A DNA stretch of 64,000 nucleotides from positions 11,465,042 through 11,529,041 of the forward strand of contig CM037885.1 in NCBI GenBank assembly GCA_021292165.1. The letters are read 5' to 3'. Below are positions 31,851 through 42,705 of the stretch, one piece after another. The DNA comes from Shinisaurus crocodilurus. Its lineage: Eukaryota; Chordata; Lepidosauria; Squamata; Shinisauridae. The notes beneath the pieces are model-generated. The model was not told the origin of the DNA, ran no database searches, and saw only the letters and a program-made list of their open reading frames with translations. The position numbers were made by a program, and so were the translations under genes. How positions within the stretch are numbered: position 1 is the first letter of the stretch; every line of letters begins with the position of its first letter.

Positions 31851-32393
31851 ATTTGAAAACCTCTGTAAGCCTTCCTGACATGTGGGATTTGCAGCCGTAC
31901 CACCATTGCTCAGCATTCCAGGACATCGATCTGAGCACATCACGCCAATCGAAACCTCAGAAGTGTCAGGTAAACACAGTCCCATCTATCATTTCTCTTG
32001 CAGTGTTTGTGTCGTACAGATCACAAACGGTATATGATTATGAGAGAGAGGATTTCAACTTCACCACTCTGGCTGTTGGTTCCAACTCTCAAAATAAGCA
32101 AATAAAAAATCTGGATAGGGTAGGGCCTGCAGGCAAGGCTCAGAGTAGGTGGTCTAGTGGTGAAGCGACAGATGAGAACCAGCTTGTGGATGCCAAGGAG
32201 CTGCTTCCAGGGTGGGGAGATTTTCATCATGACTGTGCTGGGGGAAGGGTTAATCCCTCTTCTCTGCCTGCCATGATTCCAATACTGCTTCCTCACAGTA
32301 CTTATTTAAGTTTTTAGAAGATGTGCATGTTAATTGCAATAATGCAATTAATGCCATGCCTAGTTTGGCCCCTATCCATCCTAATATAGGCCA

Positions 32394-32428
<35 letters not shown>

Positions 32429-32630
32429 AGAACTTGACACCACCTACTGAGTTAAAGACAAGTAGGACTCTTAAGCATTTTCAGGGAGACATCCAACTTG
32501 GCTACTGAGTTAGAACTGTGAAAGCTGCTAACCTCTAGCCCACCCAACTACCCTAGAATATTAGCATACTCCAAGTAATTTGGCTTATTGGACCATGGCA
32601 GGAATGTGGGGCAAGATATAATCCATCAGA
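31850..32630. other. Gene-free sequence with (CA)n microsatellite
   Basis: A (CA)n run lies at 32393-32427. The 210-residue plus-strand frame over 31685-32317 shows no family signature and starts inside a duplicated non-coding block, so I do not call it a gene. Confidence 0.45.
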
Positions 32631-32631
32631 G

Positions 32632-32997
32632 CAGGGGCTGGGAATACAGTGCCCATGGGCACACTGGCACCAAACAAGACCTCCCAAGTGTGATAGCCTG
32701 ACCCCACTCGACCCCAGACCTTTTCTCCTCATCAACCATCACCATGGCCTTTCCTTTCTTTCGTGCCCCCCAGCTCTGCCACTACAAGCATGGGGGGGAA
32801 GAATGAGGAAATCCTGAGCCCAGGAAAGGAGTGAGGAAATCCTGTGCAGAGGGAGAAAAGGAAGGAAACCGTGAGCCAGGGGTGGGGGAGAGGAGAAGCC
32901 CACCTACCAATCCCCAATGGCAATTATTCATAGTGCAGATGGACACATTTCAAAATGTAAAATGTGCCTGCAGATCCAAAAAGGTTGCCTACCACTG
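32632..32997. mobile_element. hAT non-autonomous element, family H4
   Basis: The ends CAGGGGCTGGGAA and TTGCCTACCACTG are imperfect inverted repeats. The interior (GTGCCCATGGGCACACTGG) matches the better-defined copy at 53109-53469. Flanks CATCAGAG / ACTTAGAG are a weak 8-bp duplication. Confidence 0.6.
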
Positions 32998-32999
32998 AC

Positions 33000-34440
33000 T
33001 TAGAGTCACCTCCCCACCAGAATTAGATCACACCATTTTAACTAAAATGTTACATTTATTAACAAAATACAAAGAATTGCAAGCAAAGCATATAAAAAAA
33101 AAAAAAAAAAGCAAAATGTCGACTCCACCTTAATATTTGCCTTAACTAATAAAATATGCAGAATGGTTACATCTTACACGATTACAGAAGATCCATAGCC
33201 AAAGTCAATAACTGAGCGAGAAATCAAAGGACTCTCTCCCCCCTTCTGGCAAAAGATGCAGCAAGGAATCCAAGAAGCAATACTGCTTTGCCTATCACAG
33301 TAACAGAAGACTTGGTTGTGTGCATATATAAGAGCATGGTGCAACATTGATACTAGGACGTACCTTGCTTTAGGCGCAGTGAAGCATCGGGGGCAACGTA
33401 GGTCTGAGATGAAGCAAAGCTCAACCAATAGTAACAACATCAGTTTTGCCCCTTTAGAAAACAGGAGTTTGGTGAAACAAAGATCAACCAAGTGTAGGAA
33501 CATGCACTCTTGCCACTTAAAAATGAAGGCATGTTGGGTCACTCAGGAAATGACTTGCAGCTGGTTATATGCATTGATTTATTTATTTGCAATTTAATTT
33601 GTTGCATCCCTAAGATGTGGCAGATCTCCCAAGATCAACTTGTAATAAAACAGAAGTTATCCTCCTCCCCCCCCCCAAGGCCCTGAGCCAAACTGAGATC
33701 TTGGACAAACACTGTAGCTTGCCCATGCCAATCCCACCATCCCGAATCACCCCTTCCCTTTTACTTGCCAAGCAACAGGAGCAGCAGTGGGAACATGGGG
33801 AGAGGACAGCGGTTTTTCCTCTGTATCCCTCTCTCTATGTCACCCTTATGTGCTGGATCGATGGCACAATTCCCAGACTACCATGGCAGATAGAGTTCTG
33901 AGGGTGCAGCAGCCTTTGGGAGAACTACATTTCCGGGAGTCGCCTGGTACATCAGCAAGGGAAAGGGGACTGGGAAAAACATTTCTTCTCACCTCTCCAC
34001 CTGTTCCTCCCCAAGGCTGGTATGAACAGTGCGGGGGGGGGGGGAGTGGAGAGGAGAGCTAGAGATTCTTCTCTGGTTTACTTTTTTACCCAAGCTAGAG
34101 AAGAATCTGGGGTCTTTAAAACATCACCATTCAGCTGAGATGGACTTTTTCTTTCAAGTACCAATGTTTGTATCTGAGCTTGGCTTGGGAGAACCTCGCC
34201 AGTATCTCTGTTATTAACTTGCTGTGACAACACAGGATTCTCACACTCTCAGAGAGGCTTCTTAGTGGCAGGTTCACAAAGTCTACCACACTTGAAAGTC
34301 CACCTGAAGGAGAGTCCATCACGAATACTTGTTTAGAAGAAAAAAGAAAGAGAGGTTCCAGTGACAATTCAAATACAATTTCCTTTCCTTTTTCACGCTT
34401 GAGTTTTGGTGGCCTCGGCCTCTCTGTCCAGATGGGCATT
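33000..34440. other. 3' flank of the IRG gene, no other gene seen
   Basis: Here are a (A)n run at 33092-33109, two diverged ~60-bp tandem copies around 33410-33530 (CAAAG(C/A)TCAACCAA), and G/C runs near 33665 and 34034. The 3' UTR of the IRG gene must lie here, but no AATAAA close to the stop is visible on the minus strand. Frames on both strands are unremarkable. Confidence 0.4.
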
Positions 34441-35661
34441 TTACGCCTTTACTTGGGACTCTTCACACTCAGCAGCTTTTGCCCAAACATTCCCAGCATC
34501 TTTTTCAATATTGTTAAGAAAGATGATCAGCAGGCAGAATGTGATTAAGAAAGAATGTTCTTCAATGCTTGCGGAGTCCATGCTGGGACAGAAACCCAAA
34601 TTCTCTTCTGCCATCTGCAATATACGTGGTTCTGTGACGAGCAATACTTCACAGTAAAGAGTGGTTACCCACTCCAGGGTGATCCCACTGTCCATTGGGG
34701 TATTTTTGATAGCAGATCTCAACACATCAATAGGCTTGCCGACCCAATTTGCAAGTCTACCGAGGGAATTGTCATCCAAGCCAAACACCTTGTAGAAACG
34801 TTTTAATGTGTCCAGCAAAATGACAACATTACAAACAATGGAAAGGGCTGGGAGCTCAACTGCCCCCAAAAAACAGGACACAAGGGCTTGCTTCCATGCA
34901 AGGTGCTCCATAAGAGCCTTTTTCTTTTTCAGGGTTTCAGTTGAGTATGCTGGCAGGGCCATAACTAAGGCCTGTCTCTTCAGGTCATTCAGTTCATTCT
35001 CCAAGGTCTCTTGCAGGAGGGGGAAATCATACATGTTCAAATCCCACCTTGATATCAGAAAAACCCTTGGAGAAGGCTCTCCCACCTCTTTCAAATTAGC
35101 ACAGCAATAATTCTTTATCTCCGTGAGGGTTTTGTCTTCACTGAAGTTTGCTTTCCTACTTTCCGCATCTATGCTGACATCCACTTTGGTGCGCACATAG
35201 AAAAACTTCTTGTTCATCTTCCGGATTTCACAGGCCAGCTCAGTGTCATGCTCAGTGAAGCGTTCTGCAGCAACAATGATGAAGAAATCATACTTCTGAA
35301 AGTCCATGTTCTTAACGTATTCCTTTGCTTTAAACTCTTGAGTCCCAATTCCTGGTAGATCCCACATAGTGACTTTTGGGAATATGGGATGTGGATATCC
35401 AGCTGGCTCCATTGTAGTTTGTACTGGCCCAGTCTTAGATGAAGTTTCTTCATCATCTTTCATGCCCCGAAAGGCATTGACAAGGGATGATTTACCCACA
35501 CCTGACATCCCTGTGATGGCAATGTCAAGTGAGGTGTTTTCTAATATATTCAACTCATGATGGATTTCCTTTGCCAGGTCTGTGAGATTTCCTTGCTCCA
35601 TCGCAGTCTTCAGGTTTTCAAGGTTATTGCTTACTGTTGTTTTTGAGTTGGCACTACCCAT
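34441..35661 (-). CDS. Immunity-related GTPase (IRG, interferon-inducible GTPase 5-like), single coding exon
   Basis: An uninterrupted 406-residue frame encodes a p47-type IRG protein. G1/P-loop is GMSGVGKSS at residues 51-59 (a GKS-type loop). Switch threonines lie near 77-83. G3 is WDLPGIG at 100-106. G4 is TKVD at 158-161. An SRWD...YDFP segment follows near residue 207, and a helical C-terminal region runs to the end. IRG proteins bind GTP and assemble on membranes of intracellular vacuoles. The start MGSANS fits the N-myristoylation consensus (Gly2, Ser6), implying membrane targeting. The length matches the family (about 400-460 aa). A splice acceptor (TTTTCAG) lies 29 bp upstream of the ATG, so the 5' UTR is spliced, as in mammalian IRG genes with one coding exon. 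It lies between Ly6/uPAR genes 2 and 3. Whether it is IRGC-like or a p47 effector cannot be settled by eye. Confidence 0.93.
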   Translation of the reverse strand: MGSANSKTTVSNNLENLKTAMEQGNLTDLAKEIHHELNILENTSLDIAITGMSGVGKSSLVNAFRGMKDDEETSSKTGPVQTTMEPAGYPHPIFPKVTMWDLPGIGTQEFKAKEYVKNMDFQKYDFFIIVAAERFTEHDTELACEIRKMNKKFFYVRTKVDVSIDAESRKANFSEDKTLTEIKNYCCANLKEVGEPSPRVFLISRWDLNMYDFPLLQETLENELNDLKRQALVMALPAYSTETLKKKKALMEHLAWKQALVSCFLGAVELPALSIVCNVVILLDTLKRFYKVFGLDDNSLGRLANWVGKPIDVLRSAIKNTPMDSGITLEWVTTLYCEVLLVTEPRILQMAEENLGFCPSMDSASIEEHSFLITFCLLIIFLNNIEKDAGNVWAKAAECEESQVKA

Positions 35662-35689
35662 GGCAGTTCTTGTTGATGGTCCAGCTGAT
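35662..35689 (-). other. 5' UTR remainder and splice acceptor of the IRG coding exon
   Basis: The 28 bases upstream of the IRG start codon are preceded on the minus strand by TTTTCAG, a good acceptor. The coding exon therefore begins with a short untranslated leader joined to an upstream exon. Confidence 0.6.
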
Positions 35690-35909
35690 CTGAAAAGGGC
35701 ATTTTTCTTTTAATTCTCAAAAGAAAAAATATTTATTTATGTGTTTATTTATTCAAAAATATATTTTTAAATATTTTAGGCCTTTGAGGGTAGAACCCTT
35801 AACAGCATTTGAACACTAGAATCAATATAGTGGGGGGAAATAGATTTTATCAGGGCATGTTTCCAGCAGTGGAAAACTAGATCTATATCAGATGTATTAA
35901 ATGGGGCTG

Positions 35910-36310
35910 CTTTTGAAGACAGTTCAGAAACTGCAACTGGTCCAAACTGCAGTTGCCAGGATGTTGGTCATAGGAAGATGGTCAGCACATATTGCACCAA
36001 TTACATTGGCTGTTACCAGCTTGTTTCTAATTGTGAATATTGACTTTTTAACAGCCTAGACCAAGTTATCCAAAGGACCACTTGTACTCACATGAACCTA
36101 CCTGAGTCCTAAAGCTCAGCATCAGAGGACCTACTCTGTGGCCTATCATTAGTTAAGATCAAACTGCCCCCCGTCCTTCAACCATTGGGCAACACTACCA
36201 ATCCATGTTCTTACTTGGTTCTGTAATCTGCCTCTTGTGGGACCTGAGAGTATATATCCCAGATCCAGAAGAGTATTTATTTAAAATTGAAAAGCACACT
36301 CTGAGGAAGG
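35910..36310 (+). mobile_element. L2-type LINE ORF2 C-terminal remnant
   Basis: The plus strand reads as a decayed LINE segment (QKLQLVQTAVARML...). The same LQLVQN motif is found at 39150-39200 on the minus strand. It lies in the putative intron of the IRG gene. Confidence 0.5.
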
Positions 36311-36373
36311 AACTAACCTGCCAGGTTTCAGTTAAGGCCTCCTCCTACAGCCCTTGATGGTAGACAAGATAAG

Positions 36374-36462
36374 GGCGCAATCCTATGCATGTTTAGACAG
36401 AAAATATCCTACAACCCCAGCATTGCCCTGCCAGATCATGCATAGGATTGCACCCTAAGATA
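36374..36462. mobile_element. MITE with GCAATCCTATGCATG ends
   Basis: The ends GGGCGCAATCCTATGCATG and CATGCATAGGATTGCACCC are inverted. It is a short copy of the 29906-30003 element. Confidence 0.7.
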
Positions 36463-37098
36463 CCTTGCCATTTACTTTTTTGTCATTGTGGATCAGATGA
36501 GGATGAGGTCCTTCCTCTTTATTTGTTCAATTGTTCTAGGGTGTAAAATATTAGAGAGAAACATCTTGTTGAGTTGCTAAAAAAAAAAAATGGAGCAAAC
36601 TGGTCAGTTTGCTGGAAGATAGACCTTTTGATTTTCACTAAGGACAAAAATATTTTGAGGAGAGCATCTACTTTCTTAATGGCACTAGCTAAGGTGCAGG
36701 CCAGGTTTTAAAAGGAAGATGTAAAAGATTGCACTGGAGAAAATTGATAGTTGTTGTTGGGTGGGTTTTTGGGGGGGGGGAGGTTAAGCCTTATTTGTTT
36801 TATCCTTGCGGACTCTTCAGATGTTAGCATGAATGCATGTAGGTCAAGGCAAAGCCTGCCACCACAATACCACTTCCTTCCCTCTCATGTGCACCTGCCT
36901 ACACACATGTTCACTATACCCAGCCGAACATCTGTAAGGGGACTCATGTCTATTCCCTTCATAAAATACTCTGGATACATTCTAATGTACATTTGGTAAT
37001 AGCGCTTGTTGAAACACCTTTCAGAGTGAAAGACAACAGGAGACACTGAAATACAGGGAAGCAACTAAGAAGTCTGAGGTCGAGAGAGACCGACTTAC

Positions 37099-37180
37099 CG
37101 ATTACGGCCACAGGTTGCTTTAAGGAGCCGAAGAAAGAGTGGGATGGAAGCAGTGAAATCACAAGCTGGAAGGTTGTTTG
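37099..37180 (-). other. Candidate non-coding first exon of the IRG gene
   Basis: On the minus strand the segment ends in a strong donor, CG|GTAAGTCGG, at 37098/37099. It lies 1.4 kb upstream of the acceptor before the IRG ATG, and no open frame is needed. The upstream limit is a guess. An ISRE-like motif lies about 200 bp further upstream. The donor could belong to nothing; cDNA would decide. Confidence 0.35.
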
Positions 37181-37304
37181 TTTGGATGCCTTTTCCTCCT
37201 CCCTTCAAGAAACTCTCTTCTGTTTCTTTCTTCTCTGTTGTTTCTGTCTACTGATGTTTCTCTGTCTACTGATACAGGAAAAAGCCTGAGGTCTGACTCA
37301 TAAT

Positions 37305-37314
37305 GAAAGAGAAA
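37305..37314. promoter_or_regulatory. ISRE/IRF-type element upstream of IRG gene
   Basis: GAAAGAGAAA exactly fits the IRF/ISRE core GAAANNGAAA. It lies about 200 bp upstream of the candidate first exon of the IRG gene, in a region that looks free of recent repeats. IRG promoters in mammals are typically driven by ISRE and GAS sites. A single 10-bp match could be chance, but the position is right. Confidence 0.4.
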
Positions 37315-37585
37315 GGACACTGTGTGTTTTTCTGAAGGCCACAGCCCAACACCCAAATACGATCCACCCATCAAAGAGGAGAGTTGAGGGGATGTTCAAC
37401 AAGGAACAATAGTCTCACAATGAACCATGTTCTATTGAGTCAGGGTTATTTATTTTCTAGAGATGTCAGGGAAATCCAGTGTTTTCCAAAACAAACAAAC
37501 TAAAAACACCCCGAGATTTATTTTTTCAGATGAGAACATGCCCCAAAGAAGCAACCCGGCTTGCTGACATTTCGGAAATAATCAG

Positions 37586-38165
37586 TGACTAAGAGCGTGG
37601 TCCTATTGTGCCCGCTTTTGATGCACGTACATCTCCAAATTCAGAGGCTTACATGCATCCAATGCACAGTGCAAGGTGTGGCGATGACCTTTGCTGCTGC
37701 TGCTGCTGCTGCGCCTCACGCCCAGCATTTCATCTAGGTGGCCGTTTTCAGTTGTCTAGTTGAAGTTCCTCAGAGAGGGAGGGAAGGATGCTGGGGTGCC
37801 ATTTGGACATCTGTCAGGAATGCTTTGACTTGGATTCCTGCACTGAGCAGGGGGTTGGACTCGATGGCCTTGTAGGCCCCTCCCAACTCTACTTTTCTAT
37901 GATTCTATGATTCTAGCCGTTGGCCCCAGCATCCTCCCCTCCCTGCCCCCCCTCCCTGCACTCCCCTTTTCCTCCTTTCCAAGGCTGATTTGCGACCTCA
38001 GGGAGGCAGCTGGCACAGTTCTTTCTGCACTGGCTGTGAGGGGGTCAGGGCGGAGGGGGCGTTCGGAGTCCCAGCTCCGAGCTCACAGGACTTCGGAGCT
38101 GGGAGTCTGAATAATCCTATGGACCCCCAGACAAGGTCGGCGGTCCATAAGATTTTGCCCTCAGT
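37586..38165. mobile_element. Degenerate MITE or repeat with a CR1 3' end inside
   Basis: The ends (GGTCCTATTGTGCCCG ... CCATAAGATTTTGCCC) are faint inverted repeats. 37833-37915 is a clear CR1 3' end (GCAGGGGGTTGGACTCGATGG, ending in TTCTATGATTCTATGATTCT). A (CTG)n run lies at 37690-37712. Confidence 0.45.
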
Positions 38166-38279
38166 CTCAGAATTTGGGTAGCCGCTCTGTCAGGCCTGCA
38201 TAACGTGCCTGCATCCTTACCTTGGCACTGCTGTTCTTCTGCCTGGATGCAAAAAGCACAATGTGGAATCGGGCCGGTA

Positions 38280-38560
38280 TTTCCAGATAAATGCAAATTC
38301 ATAATGCTGCCCCATCTTACTGCTCCTGCATTGCTCTGCATTGTTGTTGGTGGTGTTGTTATTACTATTACTACTATTGTAATTGGATTTTTTTTAAAAA
38401 AATGTTTTAAAATTTTTATTTTAAATGTTATTTTAATATTAATATTTTCAATGTGCTTTTTAGTATTAATATTTTCAATGTGATTTTAATATTTGTATGT
38501 AAACCACTTAGAGATTTTATTTTACTTAGCAGTACATAAATAGTACAAATAAATAAATAA
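38280..38560 (+). mobile_element. LINE 3' tail
   Basis: The A/T-rich 3' end with ATTTTAATATTTGTATGTAA, then ACCACTTAGAGATTTTATTT, matches 26180-26320. It ends in AAATAAATAAATAAATG. Confidence 0.6.
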
Positions 38561-38639
38561 ATGAAACATGGAAAAATAGGCAAGTGCAAATATAGTTTAG
38601 CACAGCATTCCCCAACCTCGTTCCCTCCAGATGTGCTGG

Positions 38640-39300
38640 ACTACAACTCCGATTTTTTTAAATTTATCATATTTCTGAATCACCCATCTGGCTGGTGACC
38701 CAGCCACTTTGGGCGATGTACAATATATAAAAAATACAATAAAATACAATATAAAATACAATTAAAACTTAAAATCCTAGCCCACCCCATATTCCTGCCT
38801 GAAAAACTATGTTTTTAATGCATGGCAGAACAGAAGCTCATCAAGGAGGGGGCATGGCGGAGGTCACTGGGGAGAGAGTTCCATAACTTGGGGGCTGCCA
38901 CAGAAAAGGCCCTCTTCCTAGTCCCCACCAGCCTGGCTGCTCTGGCTGATGGGACAAGGAGAAGGCCGTCCGTGGCAGATTTTGTTGAGCAGCCTACTTG
39001 ATCTTGCTGGAGATGCTGCTTGAGATAAACTGGACCAGAGCCATGTAGGGTTTTAAAGGTCAAAGCCAACACCTTGAATTCGGCTCGGCAAGCAACTTGT
39101 AACCAGTGCAGCTCCTTAAGCACCGGAGTGATGTGATTACGCCGGTGGCTGCCTTTAACCAGGTGAGCCGCCACGTTCTGTACCAGCTGTAACTTCCGAA
39201 CTGTCTTCCAGGGTAACCCCACATACAGCACATTACAGTAGTCTCCGAACCATCTTCCAGGGTAACCCCACATATGAGCACACAAACCGGCTTCCTTCCA
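38640..39300 (-). mobile_element. L2-type LINE 3' end
   Basis: The minus strand encodes LQLVQNVAAHLVKG..., LKELHWLQVACRAEFKVLAL, RKRAFSVAAPKLWNSLPSDL, then the 3' UTR and the GGCGATGTACAA tail region. A ~60-bp duplication (GGGTAACCCCACATA) marks the 5' end, next to the DIRS element. Confidence 0.8.
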
Positions 39301-39342
39301 CTCTGAGGATCTGGAAAGACAAAAAGTAAACAGCAGCACCAG

Positions 39343-40194
39343 TCATGGTAATTTCCGTACATAAGATTGATATGCCTGAGAGCGCCAGTGGCCCACTGCC
39401 TGGACCCTGCCTGTGGGAAAACCCAGAGCAGTGGCCATTGAGGCAGCACCAATCCAGAAAGAGTGGGTACCAAAATGCATGTCAGAAAGACCCAAGGCCC
39501 CCAAGGCCGAATTAGCGATAGCCCAAAATTGACATTTTGTCAGAAGAGATGGCCTGCCCTGGGGCCCTGGTCCACAAGGAAAACACACAAAGCTGTGTGA
39601 CAGGGCAGAGTTCCTCAGTGCGAGCCGGGTAAAGAGTTATACACACTCCCCTTGCTGCCTGGTCGGACTTAGACGTGTGCAACCGGATCTGTATGCCAAA
39701 CACCAGGAAACAAAGGTCAGAAAACTGAAGGGCTCTGTTGGAAACATCAGTTTTGGACAAAGCAACCAGTTCAGAAATACAGGAAGCCCCAAAGAATGCC
39801 ATTAAGGCTGCTGCATGAAAAAAAGAGCGTCCTCATAGTGAGAATGGCATAACGAAGGCCACTACACTCTGGGGCCCAACAAAACGTCTCTTGACATCAG
39901 AACCCTAGTATCCGGGACTTGGGGACACTCTCTAGACCAGCCAAGCAGCATCCTCCTGGTCCTGAAATCAGAAGTGTATTCTGCCAGGCCCTGTGCCTTG
40001 GACAGAAAGGCCAGACCAGCCAACTTACCTTTGATGGTCCGAACATACCATCCATGCCCCTGGGAAAGAACACAGAATTGTATCAAGTGGTCGGCAGGGA
40101 TGGGCCATGTCAGAGGGATATTATTAGCCTCTCTAAAATCACGGAATTCCCTACCTGCCCAGCTGTAAGCATCTCTGGTACTAGGTGCCCACAA
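39343..40194 (-). pseudogene. Tyrosine recombinase of the DIRS-like element, inactive
   Basis: The N-terminal core-binding region is at 39862-40194 (STRDAYSWAGREFRDF...). The catalytic part spans several frames at 39343-39802. The first catalytic Arg position reads ASCISELV (Cys for Arg). The HxxR box reads HSFWIGAA (Trp for Arg). The nucleophile Tyr remains (RSQAYQSYVR). Both losses are CG-to-TG changes. Confidence 0.75.
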
Positions 40195-40259
40195 TCACAG
40201 GATGGCATGTTCCACTGCAGACCTCCAATCTGCCAAAGGTAGTCCAGCATCACTACAGG

Positions 40260-40691
40260 ATGCTGGCTGGCCCAAGGGGCTAGTTCTCGGAATCTAGGCA
40301 TCTGGTTATGTGACAGCGCATCGGCAATGCCATTATCTAGTCCCAGAATGTGACGTGCATGAAAAAGGATATTGAATTTAAGGCAATGCAGCGTTAATGC
40401 CCTAATCAGACACATGATGACCCTAGGGTTCTTTGAAGACCTGGACCGTGGCCTGGTTGTCACACCAAAAGTACACCACTGAGTTTGCAAAACGGTCAGT
40501 CCTGAGGTGCACACAGTGACATAGATCAGAAAAAATTCCAAGAAGGTGAGGTCACGACATAAGTCGGAGGACTTCATGGGGCAGAACACCATTGATCTCT
40601 GAAAATGAACCCGAAACCTAGTAGACCAGAAGTATTGGAATGAAGCCGGAATTCTGCTCCAGGACCAATTCCTGTCTCCAAAAGGAGACAC
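40260..40691 (-). pseudogene. RNase H region of the DIRS-like element
   Basis: It contains CRDLTFLEFF, RALTLHCLKFNILFHARHI and GLDNGIADALSHNQMPRFRE, as in the RNase H and connection region of DIRS polyproteins. Stops and frame changes occur upstream. Confidence 0.7.
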
Positions 40692-40944
40692 TGTTAAACT
40701 GTGTAAGAAATTGTAACCAGACGTGTAAATCGGCTCTCATGGAGGCGGAAGGAAACCTGAAGTTTGTGATAAGTCCGTGTAAGACTATGCATGGCTGCAC
40801 ACTAACATCGTAGGAAGACATGGCCCGGTGCTATGACTCGGCAGCCAAATTGAGGTTACCTACTAATTCCTGTAACTCACTTTTACGCTACTGGATAGTC
40901 CGGAGGATCCGATCCTGGAGGGCCGTAGGCTTGTTCCATCGAGC

Positions 40945-41315
40945 ATCGCGTGGGCATAACGGGGCCGAAATCAGCCCCGCTCACGCCCACGCGAGGCCTT
41001 ACCTTTACTCCGGGGTGGCTTGCCTCTCCGTGGTGAGCCGCCCGCGTGGCCCGCTCCGGTACCGGCACCGGCACCGGAAATGATGCAATGGGACCCTGCG
41101 CAGGTGCGCTGGACCCCCGTGCCGCGTACTGCGCCTGCGCAGGGTCCCGTCGTGTCATTTCCGGTGCCGGAAGTGACACGATGGGAACGGAGAGGGTGGG
41201 TCGAGCGGCGTGGAGAACTGCTCCGCACCACTCAGAATATCGAGGCGGGGGGGCGCCCCACGGAGAGTCAAGGCAGGGGTGAGGTGCCCCCCCCCCAGGT
41301 TCGACTGCATGCCTA
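40945..41315. mobile_element. GC-rich insertion in the DIRS element
   Basis: The DIRS frame is interrupted between LPQDKLLA (upstream, near 41330) and ALQDRIL (near 40915) by ~370 bp of >65% G+C sequence. The insert contains an inverted repeat around GTCATTTCCGGTGCCGGAAG at 41155-41180 and again at 41070. Probably a hAT-type element; ends not resolved. Confidence 0.5.
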
Positions 41316-41486
41316 GCCAAGAGTTTATCCTGCGGAAGGCAGGAACACTGATGAACAGAATCCAATTCTATACCCAGAAATCAAGGAATCAGAGGGGCCC
41401 TCAGTTTTTTCCTGGGCAAGCGGGACACCCAACTCGTCAGATAAGGCCTGGAACTGACCCATAAGGAAAGTATATTGGTTAGAGTT

Positions 41487-42108
41487 CTAGGGCCTGGCAA
41501 ACAAAAAATCATCCAAATAATGGACGACCTGATGAAGTCCAGTCCAGTTCACCAAGGCCCATTCCAAAAAGCAGCTAAAATGCTCGAAAGCCGAGCAGGA
41601 AATAGAGCAGCCCATCAGCAAAGCCCTATCAATAAAGAAATGGCCCCGGAAACTGAACCCGAACAAGTCAAAACTCAAAATCATCTGGATGGACAGGGAG
41701 AAGCTGGAATGTAGATTTGATATCACACTTTCCCATGAGGGCACTGCGCCCACAACAGTGGACCATAGAGATCGCGGAATCTAAAGAGGCGTAGCGCACA
41801 GAGCAAAGATGTTCAGGAATTGACTGATGCTCCCCTAGGGAAAGACAAATTGTGAATAAGATGAAACTCACCAGGTGCCTTCTTGGGCACGATGCCCAAA
41901 GGGGACACTCGGAGGGTGGACAGAGGCAAAGAAGGAAACGGTCCCAGGACTCTCCCAGCCTTAACCTCTTTAGTAATTTTGGACCAGGCCACGGACTCCA
42001 TTTTGGAAACTGACTTCTGGTTGTGGGACATATAATGCACCCTAGGACCCTCAAAAGGAATTCTAAAGCTGAACTGAAAACCCTCAAACAAATAAATAAC
42101 ATCATCAC
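41487..42108 (-). pseudogene. Reverse transcriptase of the DIRS-like element, frameshifted
   Basis: Two overlapping frames together give the RT palm: SPLGIVPKKAPGEFHLIHNL, then KCDIKSTFQLLPVHPDDFEF and LHQVVHYLDDFLF (the catalytic YxDD box is intact). Confidence 0.75.
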
Positions 42109-42215
42109 GCCGAGGATAAAGTCAGAGCAGCTGAATTAAGGACTTCAGTTTAATTGGGCTAGGCCCCTTTGGGAGGCTGCTGTTGCCCCACTCCAGGAGG
42201 GTGCTTGCTTGGCAC

Positions 42216-42705
42216 TGAGGTAAAAACAGGTAAATGAGGTAAGAATAAGATTTCTAACTAATGTCTGTGCAGTTGTGCTCAGAGACAAGAAATGTAAAAT
42301 GGCCCTACTACCCACATGGTTTCGTGTTAGCTACAGCAGCTTGAACAGGAAATCATGGCTAACATGTCTGTCTCAAGATAGGAGTGATTAACTCAGCAGA
42401 AATAACATTTAGAATGCTTGTGCTAAGGAATATCTAACTAAAAGAAGGAGTACGTAGATGTGGCTTTATGCCAAAGGGCACTGGCAAGTATCTACTGCAC
42501 AGAAGCAAGAACTGGTGGTTCTGATCTATAAAAAGTACAATGTTGGTGAACGAAGGGACTCCCAGTTGCTCAAACACTGAGAGACTCACAGCTGTGACTT
42601 CCTGTTTTCTGAATAAAGCACTTCAGCAGATTGTACCACGTACCCGCGTCTGGTTGCTGGTTGTGGCCGGACACCGAACCCTGGGTCAATTGGACCCTTA
42701 CCACA
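42216..42705 (+). mobile_element. Solo LTR (retrovirus-like) inserted in the DIRS element
   Basis: It is a 490-bp unit with TG...CA ends and a 4-bp target duplication GCAC (42212-42215, 42706-42709). It has a TATA-like box (TATAAAAAG, 42527) and AATAAA at about 42612. The DIRS reading frame is continuous across the site if the LTR and one GCAC are ignored, which confirms the boundaries. Confidence 0.78.

Noticed and set aside
31685..32317. 210-residue plus-strand open frame
   Set aside because: It starts within a duplicated non-coding block, shows no family motif and lacks a splice or promoter context. Likely chance.
40883..41365. 160-residue minus frame in a GC-rich island, possible CpG-island exon
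   Set aside because: It interrupts the DIRS coding region, so it is an insertion. There is no gene-like context.
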